This document shows positions 23,451 through 33,811 of a stretch of DNA of 64,000 bases, piece by piece; positions within the stretch are counted from its first letter, which is position 1; the number at the start of each line of letters is the position of its first letter. The translations under genes were made by a program, and so were the position numbers. The DNA is from Isoetes taiwanensis. Taxonomy: Eukaryota; Streptophyta; Lycopodiopsida; Isoetales; Isoetaceae. The stretch lies in assembly GCA_021234155.1 (NCBI GenBank), contig JAJEKV010000028.1, positions 7,140,163 through 7,204,162 on the forward strand. The letters are read 5' to 3'. Below the pieces are notes generated by a model, which was given only the letters and a program-made list of their open reading frames with translations, had not been told where the DNA came from and searched no databases.

Positions 23451-23459
23451 TCCGTGCAA

Positions 23460-24925
23460 CTACCCTTTTGCATCCATTCAAATTCCTCGTGCTCATCCAT
23501 CTCGACTGGTGGTGGAGGTGGAGGTACTTGATCTGGAAATGGATTCATCATAAAGGGTTCCAACAAAGACATATGGAACATTGAGTGAAGTCGAACTGAT
23601 CGCAGAAGCTCCAGACGAAAAGCAGCATCACCAACTCGTTCAATGTTTAAATTTCTCATGCTCATCTATCTCAACTGGTGGTAGAGATGGAGGTACTCGA
23701 TCTAGAAATGGATTCATCATATAGGGTTCCAACAAAGACACATGGCAACGGGTGAAGTCGAACTGATGGCGGAAGCTCCAGACGAAAAACAACATCATTA
23801 ACTCGTTCAATGATCCGATAGGGACCCAAATGCCAGTAGTTGAGCTTGTTACAAAGGCGAGCTATCGGCAAATCCCGACCAAACGAGATCACCAACTGCA
23901 AAAGGAGGAGCATCTTGGCGGTGCTGATCTACATGATAACGATAACGTGCTTGGGCCTGGAGGGGATGGTGCTGGAGATCGTCTTGAAGCATGCGGAGTT
24001 TCTCGAGCCTGTCCTTGGCACTGGAATTGACTAAGTCATATCCAGGAGCAACAAAAGACCACCGGGGATGCATCCCGAAAAGTGGACGGTGCTTGGGAGA
24101 TTTTGCATGATAACAAATATCACATGAGCATACAAAAGTCTCAACAGTATGGCGGAGACCTGGCCACCATTAATCTCGAGCAATAAGTTCCAGAGTTTTG
24201 GCAATGGCAAAATAGCTGGCGAGAGGAGAATCATGACAATACTGCAGACCTTAAAGTCGAGGAGCACCATCCAGAATATACAAAAGTCCATCACGAAACA
24301 GAAGTCCATCTCGAACCTTAAAATGATCATAGTCCAACCTTATTTGCCGGGAAGATGACGTTGAGCCAAGTCACGTGAGATTACATCCTGCGCTAATAGA
24401 TCAGAAGAAAGAGATGCACAAACAGACTCCAACAAGGATGTGTCATGAGGCCTCTCGAATAAAGTGATGGCCATAAGCTGGAAACGATCGGGTCCTAGAA
24501 TAACCTGTGACTGTTGATTAAATGCTGGCTCCCCCGCCTTAGGTTCGAAAAAAGATCTGCGAGAAAGAGCATCTAGTTTCCCTTGAAGCGCGCCAGGCCA
24601 AAATTTGATGACGGAATCAAAGCAGGATAGCACCTGTGTATGCCATCGAGCCTAACGACGATTAAGAACTCGAGCAGACTGAAAATATTCCAAGGTTGCG
24701 ATGGTCTGTATACACAGTCACCTTATGAGGAGAACCTTCAAGAAATCGTCGCCACTCCTGAAAAGAGTCAACAATCGCCAAAAGTTCCTTATCGTAAATA
24801 GGATAGTTGATCTCCACGGCCTAGAACTTTCGAGAATGATAGGCAATCGGGTGCAGCTCATAATCATCCCCCTCTTGTGACAAGGTCTCAAGTTACATCT
24901 AGAGCATTTTTACACCAACGAATCA
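23460..24925 (-). pseudogene. Ty3/gypsy pol: RNase H and deleted integrase
   Basis: Reading leftward: RNase H with [48 protein letters not shown], then [13 protein letters not shown] and PGALQGKLDALSRR. Next is the integrase zinc domain: HDSPLASYF, a stop, WWPGLRHTVETF, CDICYHAK. The second zinc histidine is replaced by Tyr. The D,D-35-E catalytic core is missing: zinc-domain sequence (FGMHP) runs straight into RWSFVAPGYDL and DRLEKLRMLQDDLQ, which normally follow the core. The C-terminal part is duplicated. Reverse transcriptase and protease are absent because pol ends abruptly at about 24925. No chromodomain was recognised. It cannot integrate by itself. Confidence 0.85.
23480..23813 (-). 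repeat. Tandem duplication of the integrase C-terminus
   Basis: Copy 1 (about 23813-23652): VFRLELPPSVRLHPL then a frameshifted LLEP region and STSIST. Copy 2 (about 23645-23480): AAFRLELLRSVRLHSMFH, MSLLEPFMMNPFPDQV, a run of prolines and VEMDEHEEFE. The unit is about 165 bases and the copies are clearly diverged. Confidence 0.75.
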
Positions 24926-25740
24926 TATGTCATTCAACCGCTATTTGAATCGTAAGGAAAGTATCTTTCATGGAAGAAGCAAGGATTACCATCCCATAAT
25001 ATTAGTTTGTGCTACAACTCAAAGTAAGGATGAGGTATCCTGCATGACCAATATTATTTTGCCAAGATTTAAATGTCTTTATTTTGCAAGTGCAATTTCT
25101 GTGGTGAAATTTTATTCACTGGCATCCATATTTAATCAAGGATACAAACACATTATAACTATAGTTGCATGATGCAATACCACAACTTAACCTTTGCAAA
25201 TGAGAATGTGGCTTATCCTTGTAGATAAAACAAATCTATTAAAAGGGAGATCTGTAAAAAAAAAGCTCTTCAGTGCATCCTTAGAACTATTTGAAACACA
25301 ATAGCTACAAAAATAACTCTTAAAATTATCATATGTACTTGGATGGATATGGAGAATAGATTAGGTTATGAAGAAAGAAGGAGGGTAGAGGATAAGGCGA
25401 ATCCATAGTTATGACGCTTAGTGGATGTGGCAAATTTTCAAGTGGAGTGAGATTTGTTTGTAGAAAAGTTGGCTAACTTTATTTTTTTCATCTATAATGG
25501 GCCCTACTAAACCATAGCGTCAAAATTTCTGGATACCCTTATAAAATAGCCTTTTGGCGAATTTTCGTCCTTAAGGGCTACCCTGGTTACACGTATGTCC
25601 ATGGGAGCATTTAATAAGGCTAAGATTAGTTGCGAGGTGGCAATATAATAATAACCTCTATTCACCTTGTAAAAAGCCAGTTGGTATTTCTTTAGGAAGG
25701 CTGTTAGACGAGATCCTAACATGAATAATGTTTTTGTAAT
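24926..25740. other. AT-rich intergenic DNA
   Basis: No gene recognised. It contains CCTTAAGGGCTACCCTGGTT (about 25570), a near-copy of a sequence at 19.12 kb on the same strand. Confidence 0.4.
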
Positions 25741-25891
25741 AGGTAAAGGCCGTTGAGGCCATTTTTCCGGCGGAAAAGGCCTGGTGGCGGCGAGGCGAGC
25801 TGGCAGGCCGCGAGCGGCGCCGCCAGCAGCGAGCCTCGTTGCCCCCAGGCCTTTTCCGCCAGAATAATAGCCTCAACATCCTTTACCTTAC
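25741..25891. repeat. GC-rich inverted repeat with arms of about 70 bases
   Basis: The left arm begins AGGTAAAGGCCGTTGAGGCC and contains GGCGGAAAAGGCCTGG. The right arm ends CCTCAACATCCTTTACCT and contains CCAGGCCTTTTCCGCC. The arms match by reverse complement over about 70 bases with scattered mismatches, around a GC-rich centre (GGCGGCGCCGCC-like). It looks like a foldback or MITE-type element. Confidence 0.75.
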
Positions 25892-27439
25892 ATAAAGGTA
25901 AAGGGGGCCACATTTCGGCCAGCTGGATCTATATAAAGTTTTGTTTCTATTTTTTTTTCTCCTTTCTTCCGACGATAATTCCATCGCCATAGCCGTGCAC
26001 AGAGCTATGGCGATATCTGTTTTGGCATGGGCACTTGTCTTTTTTCTATTGCCATAGCATTTGTGCATGGTTTACCAGTTGCCATAGCAGACGTTTTTGT
26101 GGATTGCCATACTTTTGGTGTTGTTCTTTGTGTTCTTGTGGATTTTGCATTCCGATAGTCGTCGTAGCTAGTTTTCAAAGTTTTTCTTGGAGTTTATGTC
26201 GCTGAAGCTCAGGTAAGGAAGCAAATCTAACTCCTGAGATCTTACTTTAACTGGTTTTTCGTAGATTTGGAAGGATCTTTTGTGAAGATTTGATAAGGTA
26301 ACTTCATTTACATGTGTTTCTTAAGATTGTTTACCCTGTTTGCGTCTCTAACGCATTTCTTTGTGTATTTAGGTGCCTACATTTACATGAATGCGTTGTG
26401 GAGCCTGTTAGACCATTAGATTCACTGTTAACAGTTGCTTCAAGAACATGCCTAGCTTATTTCTATGCCACTTGCTTCAAGAGCATGGTTAAACATGCCT
26501 AGCTTATTTCTATGCCACTTGCTTCAAGAGCATGCTTAGCTTATTTCTATGCTTGTTCTTTTTTTTTTAACTTCTTTATCCTGTTAGCATTTACCTCTAC
26601 CAAATCTTGTTAAAGGTTTGATGCTTCACAATGGCTTTCCCTTTTATCCTTTCTGTCCTGGATAATCTTGTGCTCATTGTTGTAAAGATGAGCATGGAGA
26701 AAAAGACATGATCAGTTCTTGTGTTCTATCCTCAATTGATCAATTCTGTCCTACTTGTTTAGTGGAAGTTGTGTAATACTTTTTTTTGAAATCAGTAGAA
26801 TTTTCTTAATCGGTTAGAACTTTCTTAATCAGTACTCTGTTACTGTTTTTGATCAGTGTAATTCTGAATTTCTATAATACAATCAATATTGGAATAACCA
26901 AAATTAAGTGATCAATGGATAAATCAACTGACCCAAAATCAACTCACCAGACCATAAGAACTATTACTGGATATAAAATGAGCTGAAAACAGGCGAAATG
27001 TGGCCCCCTTTACGTTTACGTGAATAAATTTATTGTATCCTACGTGCATAGACAAGAATAAGAAGTTGACTTGAATTGGAAATTTGTCCCTTGGGTAGTG
27101 TGGATTTTATCACCAAGTTGCTCTAATGTGGATGTAACAATTTCAGTCTATTCTAGCCAGTTTAGTAAATAATTTGGAGATCATATATAAGTTTTCTACA
27201 TCCAAAGATAGATCAAATTTGCGAGTAACATATATAAAACAAGGTGCTGCGCACGGAGGGTTGCCCTTCATGGTCAGAGAGTGAAGTGGCTTAAATCATA
27301 GTTCAAAGTCATGTTTTGACAGTCAATTTAAATTGCTACTTCTAGACAAAAGTCGTATTTAATTAAAGTGGGACTCATTCCATTCCCATTTTTTTTCGGA
27401 ACCCGGTTAATTTACATAAAAAGTAGCACCCCGGCCCGA
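25892..27439. other. AT-rich intergenic DNA
   Basis: No gene recognised. A short tandem repeat lies at 26436-26556: CTAGCTTATTTCTATGCCAC with TGCTTCAAGAGCATG, about three copies with one longer unit. Confidence 0.4.
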
Positions 27440-28249
27440 AAACTATCCTAAATTCGAATTTTTGAATAAAACTCTGAATCCGAGCTTTGCTCCAGTTTTC
27501 CCAGGTTCGCGAGTCGAGAACAAAAACAATGCAACTGAAACAAAGGAAATTCATTAAAGTTTGAAACCAAAGATCTAGTTGAAAAGAATTTTATTAATAA
27601 ATTGAGCAGATACAATGTATTTTTTACATCGGACCAGAGACCATGGCGGTCTTCTTTGTCCACTGATTACATCATCTTGGTAGGTGGTCCACCTTAGGGG
27701 ATTAACTTTGTGGCTTCTTCATCCGCTCTGTAAGCCTTGGGGGGGCAACCTGAAGAGTGTGGAATGCCGTCGTGGAGGTGCCCTCGGAGCTCCTGCCGCC
27801 TGTCCCCAGACTTCTCCACTCTCCCCTCCATGACCTTTCATCGAATATGCTCCACCCCACCCTCGAGTGGATGTTATGCAATGCTTGCAAAGATGCTTTG
27901 AGCTTCTTTGGGGTGTCTCTTTGTTCTTCGCTCGTTCTTTATCCCGGGGTGTAGCGAGCAACCTCTCGAATGCGAGCAACCTTGTCCCAAAGGGGGCAAG
28001 AGTGTAGCATGACCGGGATCTGTGCGAAGCGGTATTTCTTCCGGGCTTTGGCGGATCCGGTGCCGCTGGAGCGGTCTGTGATGCACGGCGGGGATGCGTG
28101 GCGGTGTCGGATGCACACTGAACCACGGAGCAAGGAGGTATGATTAACAATTCGATTGTCATTAGTCAAAGCGAAGAAAAAGAACGTTGAAATCAAATTA
28201 CAACGGAGAACATTCATTCCATACAAGCGCATCCAATGGCGTGGGAAGT

Positions 28250-28505
28250 AGTGTCTTTCGACTTCATGAAGTGAAAAGAGCGTAAAAGTCAAAGTACAAC
28301 CATACTCATTAGAATATGGTTGCATCCAATCACACACCGCAAGCATACAAATGCTTTCGTCAACGAAAAACCAGCATGCCTTTCTTTCGCGAGTCGAGAA
28401 AGGCCCAGAAACCCATATTGCAAGCATTATCATAATAGATTGTACAAGCATTTCATCAACGACAAGCATGCCTTTCGATTTCGTGGAGTCGCAGAAAGGC
28501 ATCGA
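28250..28505. repeat. Three units centred on a TCGACTTC-GAAGTCGA-type palindrome
   Basis: Stems lie at 28254-28279 (CTTTCGACTTCATGAAGT), 28380-28404 (CTTTCGCGAGTCGAGAAAGG) and 28472-28500 (CCTTTCGATTTCGTGGAGTC). The second and third units also share the flank CAAGCATTTCATCAACGA / CAGCATGCCTTTC. Unit spacing is about 95-125 bases. Confidence 0.7.
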
Positions 28506-29483
28506 AAACTCAATATACAAGTATATTCATTACAAAATGGTCAATACATGTGTTCACGCGTTCGACACAATATTCACACAATTTGACTATCGGCAGGGGG
28601 TCCTCTTCTTTGTTCACCAAAGTATTTGTCGTCCATAGCTTTCATGACGGCTTACTCTCCGGATCGGGTTCCGTGGAGGCTCGGATAGTTCGTAGTTAAT
28701 ATCGGCGACAAGAATGGCTTAAGAGGGATTCCGCCCAAGACGTAACGTAGTCCGAAGGACAACCACCCATCCGTCTCTCATATTCTTTCAGTCGATATGG
28801 CTTAGCAATGATTGTATTTTTATGGCGTTATGATAGCACTTGTCTGGAGGCGTCTATGATCGGGCCGTGGTTGTGTTCGCAGTAGTCTGGAATAGCCTAT
28901 AAACCCTCAATCCGGCCTTTTCACCATTATAGGCTTCCCCTTTGTGATGGCTGGATCGAGGTCCTTCACATGTGCTCGACCCTTTCGTTTCCCCAAACGA
29001 ACTTGAACTTCAAACTGAAATGCCGGGAACACCAAGAACATTGACAATATTTTCTTTTGCCATACAAGACCATATGCCCACTTCGAATCCCGCGCCGTGC
29101 ACCGATCAATAATTTCTTAGCTCTAGGCCTCGGATACACTATTTTATGCTCCTGTTTTCACCGGGATCTCGCGAGGTGTTAATCTCTGAGGGACGTCTTT
29201 GTCGCGGTATATCGCAGCTAATACTCCATTGGCGTCAAATATTACAAGCTTGGGTGGGACCCGGTACGGATCCCGATTGAGTTTGGCTCGACCATATTTC
29301 CGGTTCATCGGGATCAAATCCGGGATCATTATCTTTTGAGGTTCCTTAAATTGGCAGTGTCTTGCTTCGATTTTCATTCTCATTCTCTCAGCGGCGTGAA
29401 CCGTTGGAATCCATTGACAATGATCCTGAGTCGTTGAGCCGGAAATTCCAAAATGATGACATCGGTCGAGAAAGGAACGAGTT

Positions 29484-29507
29484 TTCTCGACTTCGCGAAG
29501 TCGAGAA
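29484..29507. repeat. Perfect 24-base palindrome (family core TCGACTTCGCGAAGTCGA)
   Basis: The 24 bases from 29484 to 29507 equal their own reverse complement; the central 18 are TCGACTTCGCGAAGTCGA. A decayed relative, GTTTTCGACGGATCCCGAGT, lies at 29540. This is the best-preserved member of a palindrome family also seen at 28.3, 31.2-31.6 and 44.2-44.8 kb. Confidence 0.85.
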
Positions 29508-29584
29508 TGAAAAAGAAAAAGGTATTGAAAGGAACGAGTTTTCGACGGATCCCGAGTCGAAACACCGATAGAGCAAATAAACTC

Positions 29585-30060
29585 ACCTCAATCTCGGGTT
29601 TTCAATAATGTTTTGGCAACATTCACCGGTTAAAACCGACATCCCCGTCTGCCGTCGGGTTTGTCTCCCTCGCCCTCGTCTTTCTTGCTTCCATTTGTCT
29701 TCCCTCCCTCGAATGCTCATGAAGCAGATCCGTGTATGAATGGTTTCAACCATGTCCTTATTTCCAACCAGGATATAGGTTTCATTCCAAAACAAAGATA
29801 GCCCCCGAGAGCGATTGGCATTCATGTACCACTGCGATACAATTTGATCTTTCCGACCAAGCTGGTTATGAAGTACTTGATAACTCTTGGCCGGACAGAA
29901 TTCTATGTATAGGACCCGGTCGCACCATCTTTTTTGACCTTGTCCATCGATGGAACATCCTCCATAAACCCCCCCCTTCCAGGGTTCCATCCGCTCTTGA
30001 GAGATCATGAACTTGTCGAGATAATGATGCTCGCTAGACCACCACTTATCTATCCAGCCG
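29585..30060 (-). other. Exon-like minus-strand frame, unrecognised (about 155 codons)
   Basis: Reading leftward: DKWWSSEHHYLDKFMISQ, WKGGVYGGCSIDGQGQKRWC, RVLYIEFCPAKSYQVLHNQL, VSQWYMNANRSRGLSLFWNE, then a basic KQERRGRGRQTRRQ tail. It ends at GATTGAG|GTGAGT (about 29588), a good donor consensus. The many Trp and Tyr residues are protein-like rather than random. No family could be named. Confidence 0.3.
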
Positions 30061-30146
30061 CACCGATCTTGAAATCAAAACCAAAACTATGTTGGCAAAG
30101 CTTGGTGCCTTCGCGAAGCCAAGTCACTCACTCATGATCAAGTTCG

Positions 30147-30620
30147 TCAGATATGGGTGCATGATCTTGTTGGTGAAGTTAATATCAGCCTGCCCATTGG
30201 GAGGCAAATTTGTTTGATTGCCGACATGCAAAAAGACAAGGAACTGAAAGTATCCAGGTCGGTCATGTCCGCATTAACGCCTTGTACCACTTTGCTCGGC
30301 GTCGACTTTGTCATAAAAAAGGGGTCCCGATCATATTGATGGCAAATAGTGCCACCGGTCCAGTGCCAGATTCGGACCACCAAATCCCTTTGTGTCCCAA
30401 AGTAACCTAAATGGGGGAGCTATCGTCACTTTAAATGGGACCACCCGAATCCGCTTCCTTTCAGAATTGCCATAGCACGTTCAGCGGAAAGGAAGGGTTT
30501 TGACGCTACGGCTTCAGCTTGGTGTTGATGTAGGGTTGACATAGAGCGGTTCAATTCCTTCATGTCTTCCTCATCAAGGGCAGCCTTTTTCCTTGTAATA
30601 ATCAAAATCATGGTATTCAT
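30147..30620 (-). other. Coding-like minus-strand pieces with weak methyltransferase flavour
   Basis: Upstream piece: AALDEEDMKELNRSMSTLHQ, then AERAMAILKGSGFGWSHLK. After shifts comes LLWDTKGFGGPNLALDRWHY, and in another frame VVQGVNADMTDLDTF, then AIKQICLPMGRLILTSP. The last phrase resembles the LLKPGGRLIL step of SAM-dependent methyltransferases, but I cannot see a glycine-rich SAM loop. Treat the resemblance as a hint only. Confidence 0.2.
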
Positions 30621-31237
30621 TAAGATGCAACGCTTTCAGGTAACTCCGATGCCTTCTTCTAACGCCCTTGCCGCTTTTAGGATCGTGGCATAATCCTTTA
30701 AGGCCCTGCAATTTAGAACTCTGGTCTTCCTCAAATAGATTGTTCCCCAAGATTTTGCCTTGTAGGTCAAGCGTTTCTTTGTCCGGTGGAGGCCTTTGTA
30801 TCCCTCTCTATGAACTGCTTGTCAAACAACTTGGGGTCGGCCCGCTTTGAAATTCTCCATTGCTGTCCCTTCACCTTGCCTCTTGTCCATTGAGCCCATA
30901 TGTCGAGTCCATTTCTCCCCGGACCGGTCGATTACTAAGAATGAGGTCATATGGTGAGAGAGACTCCTCGCCTTTCCTTGGTGTTCTCTTCTTCTTCTCC
31001 TCTTCTTCCCTCTCTCCCCGTCATCTTCCTCCCTCCAGAGAACATATCATAGTTTCTCAAAGGTCTTCCACTTATCAGGGGGAGCCCTTTTTCCTTTGGG
31101 GCCCGAGGAACAACTCAATGCTTTCCACTGTTGCCTAGCGTGTATGATCCGGTGGGATAAGGGCTGCATTAGGACAATGTACCAATGTCGGAGCATGAAA
31201 GTATCTACAAACCCGATAAGAAATAAAATAGTAGCCG

Positions 31238-31570
31238 GGGTTTTCGACTTCGCGAGTCGAAAGTCCCTTTGAATGTCTACTTTTCTTTTACTTCTTCTGG
31301 GTTTTTTTTTTTTCCCGACTTCAGTCGAGAAAGCTTCTGCATCTTTGATTTTTACGCATTACCGGCTTTCGATTTCGGCGTCGGCTGTTGAAACAGAAAA
31401 TGATAATTAAGAATGTTAGCGGTTTTCGACTTCTTGAGTCGAAAGTCCCTGAATGTCTAATTTTCTTTACGCAGCTAAGGGTTTTCGACTTCGCGGAGTC
31501 GAGAAAGCTCCACATCCTTTGATTTTCAGGAATTTACCGGCTTTCGACTGGCGAAGTCGAAAGAAACCGG
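31238..31570. repeat. Two tandem copies of a roughly 180-base unit with palindromes
   Basis: Copy 1 (about 31238-31400) and copy 2 (about 31421-31570) each run: TTTTCGACTTC(gc/t)GAGTCGAAAG, CCCTGAATGTCTA, TTTTCTTTTA, CGACTTC-AGTCGAGAAAGC, CATCTTTGATTTT, TACCGGCTTTCGA. Stems lie at 31241-31262, 31311-31332, 31423-31445, 31482-31507 and 31541-31563. Confidence 0.75.
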
Positions 31571-31644
31571 ATAATCGGGCAAATGTTAGATGGCGATTTC
31601 TTTCGAGAACAGAATGGAAAAGATTGAAGAGTTATTTACCTTAC

Positions 31645-31990
31645 GTATCGCACTCACGCTATTGTGTTCGGCAGATTGGATAATGCCGCCGGGCCGGTTC
31701 TCGGGCGCTCCGTAAAGAACTCTCGCACTTTCGGCTGGCATATCTATCCTTGATCCTTTATGCACCTCCTTCTCCTCCGCGGCAATACTTGGAAAGCCCT
31801 CGAATCACGGCCGGTCGCCTACAACCCTTAACGGGACTTCTTTTCCCTTCAGATCTTCTTTCGGAACTTCCCAATTAACAACTCAATTGCCGACCGCTAA
31901 AAGGTATGACATCCCAGGCATTGGATGCTGCAGCGGAGATGTCGCGACCATCGTTCAGAATCTCCGGCATGTGTGCCGGATTAAATTCCA
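31645..31990 (-). other. Exon-like minus-strand stretch, unrecognised
   Basis: Pieces read leftward: FNPAHMPEILNDGRDISAAA, NWEVPKEDLKGKEVPLRVVG, FEGFPSIAAEEKEVHKGSRI and DMPAESARVLYGAPENRPGG. There is one in-frame TGA and one or more shifts. The stretch ends at C|GTAAGG (31644), a donor-like site followed by the palindrome-rich segment. The composition is convincingly coding but no family was recognised. Confidence 0.3.
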
Positions 31991-32206
31991 CCGGTGGTTG
32001 AACAAGACCAAGATCTCCCCAAAACCTTCAGCCGTTTAATGTCCAAAAAAGCGGCTTTGTGTGATATTCCTAACGGATAATATCATTAGAGCTTCCATTT
32101 TTCAGGCCCCTCTACGGTGGAAATCCTCGATCTGATCATGCGGATCGAGGTTTGGGGAGTCGACCATATCTTCGTCTCCTTTCGTCATCCGATTCCTCCT
32201 GTGGTG

Positions 32207-32940
32207 TCACCATCCCCATCTTTGTTTTGGTGGACTTTTTTGTGTATGAACCACAACTACATTCCCCATCAAGCAGTAGTGTTGTAGAGTCTTCAACCGC
32301 GATGAAGTGAAGCTCCGTATTGAGCAGTTTTTCCCTACGGAAATCTCCATACCAAGCTCCCCGATGTTAGGGTTCCGCCTCCTTTCATCCCTTCGAGATC
32401 CCTTCCACCCAAAGTTCCGACAATTTAAAGGCCGGCCTTTTTGATTGCCTATAGCCTTGCTCATGGAAGAGTGAGAATAATTTGAAACGCTTTAATTTTT
32501 GGTGCGATAGAACTTACTCTTCCGGCGCATCCCTCGACGCATGTAGTGTTAAATGCTTGAACCAAGCGCAGACCCTGAGAGCACAAATAACCGATTTTCT
32601 TGTACTTGTCTCCGGGAGCTCTTCTTGTCCCTTTGGTGTAGAAACAGATCTTTCTCTTTCCCACTTGTCGATACCCGACATACCACCAAGAATCCGGGCC
32701 GCTGTTTCAAGAAGCTCTCTATCCAAATCCCTCGATGAGAAGAATGGAGTTGACCCCATTGATCACCGGTGAGTCCGAGGTGAATCTTTGCAAGAAGAAA
32801 GGATGGATCGATTAAGGTATTAGACAAAGAAAACCCTCGAAGCTCACAGGGGTGTTTTTCTTCTTCTTGTTGCCGGGGTAGAAGCATCCCTCCGGTGCCT
32901 CGCTTCTTAGGCGGAGTCATGTCTATATGCCCTCTCATCC
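32207..32940 (-). other. Coding-like minus-strand pieces, unrecognised
   Basis: Two overlapping frames contain SRDLDRELLETAARILGGMS, KGQEELPETSTRKSVICALR and ELHFIAVEDSTTLLLDGECS, plus TPQEESDDERRRRYG. Acidic and basic clusters alternate. They may be the first exons of the block described above. I have no identification. Confidence 0.25.
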
Positions 32941-33000
32941 TCTTCGCACCCTATGTAAATTAAGTTTCCCTCCGCGGGTTGTGAGTTTTTAGGACTGCAA

Positions 33001-33811
33001 AAAAGATCGAGTGTTCTTTTAGTTTGAACTTAAGGACATGCAATCATTTATGAAAAGAAGGGCGGTACAGCGGCAATTGACTTTAGCCCAAAACACTATT
33101 TTGAAATTTAATCACATCAAGGGACTAGGGAGTGGGCGTAGTTTATCTTCCCCTCGGCATTGGGGACCCTCGAGGTCGGAGGGGATCATCGACCATTAGC
33201 GACTTCCGGGAATGGCGCCCTGACGGTAAAGCCGCAAATACTTGCATTTGTATATGTGTTTTTCACGACCGTAGCGTCCCTATTGCAAAGCGGTTGATTT
33301 GATCGATGAGCACGGAGCTAAGGTAGGAAGCGGAGGAGCTGCGCCGCACCCGGGAACTCTACATTGGCGGGGCCATGGAAAGGGGATGCAGAATCGCAGT
33401 TGGATACAAGTATTAGATGCTAATACACTCTTGAAGAGACCGTGGGAAGAAGCAAAGACTCGGGTGAGGCCGCGGGATCCGTGATCTGATGGGCCCAAGG
33501 AATTACCGCTGAAGAGGTGAGTTTCGAGAGATGCCTATGTTATTTAAGCTTGTAGAACATGCCGTATGTGTTTAAATAATGGAACTGTTGATAAGCTCGA
33601 CGGATTAGGTGTTTCCTTGTCCAGCATTTTCAGCTTAGAGATGATTTACTCTAGGTTGAGATGCTCGGCAAAGGAAAAACATTGGATCGGGGTAAAAAAA
33701 GTTCGCTTTTTAGGTGTGTTTCTTCATGGATCATTTATTTGAATGTTGTACATAGATGGGGCTAGGACTAAAGGCCCGTGAGATGCGGTTCAAATGCATC
33801 CTCCGATCACA
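33001..33811. other. No recognisable gene
   Basis: Short frames near 33280-33498 occur on both strands. A phrase GGACTAAAGGCCCGTGAG (about 33765) leads into the T-rich array. Confidence 0.4.

Larger units (their letters stand above)
22849..23458 (-). mobile_element. Putative 3' LTR of a Ty3/gypsy element, inserted in an L1
   Basis: On the plus strand this segment starts TGTCATG and ends CCGTGCA, the usual TG...CA ends. Immediately to its right, on the coding minus strand, lies a purine-rich stretch (GCAAAAGGGTAG, about 23459-23470) just past the end of pol, which is where a polypurine tract belongs. The left edge coincides with the break in L1 homology. Inside are a heat-shock-element palindrome, a TATA box and a 177-base internal duplication. 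No second LTR was found, so identity rests on context. Confidence 0.55.
27440..33000 (-). other. CpG-rich block of minus-strand coding-like pieces, identity unknown
   Basis: Over 5.5 kb the base composition changes to GC- and CpG-richer DNA, unlike the AT-rich flanks. The minus strand carries several protein-like stretches, each open for 60 to 160 codons and then frame-shifted or bounded by splice-like signals. The clearest pieces are listed separately. Palindromic repeats fill the gaps between them, as introns would. I recognise no family. Candidates are a multi-exon host gene in decay or a large transposon. Confidence 0.3.

Noticed and set aside
28000-28520. 193-codon minus-strand frame
   Set aside because: It runs through the palindromic triple repeat and translates its repeat units; no independent coding evidence.
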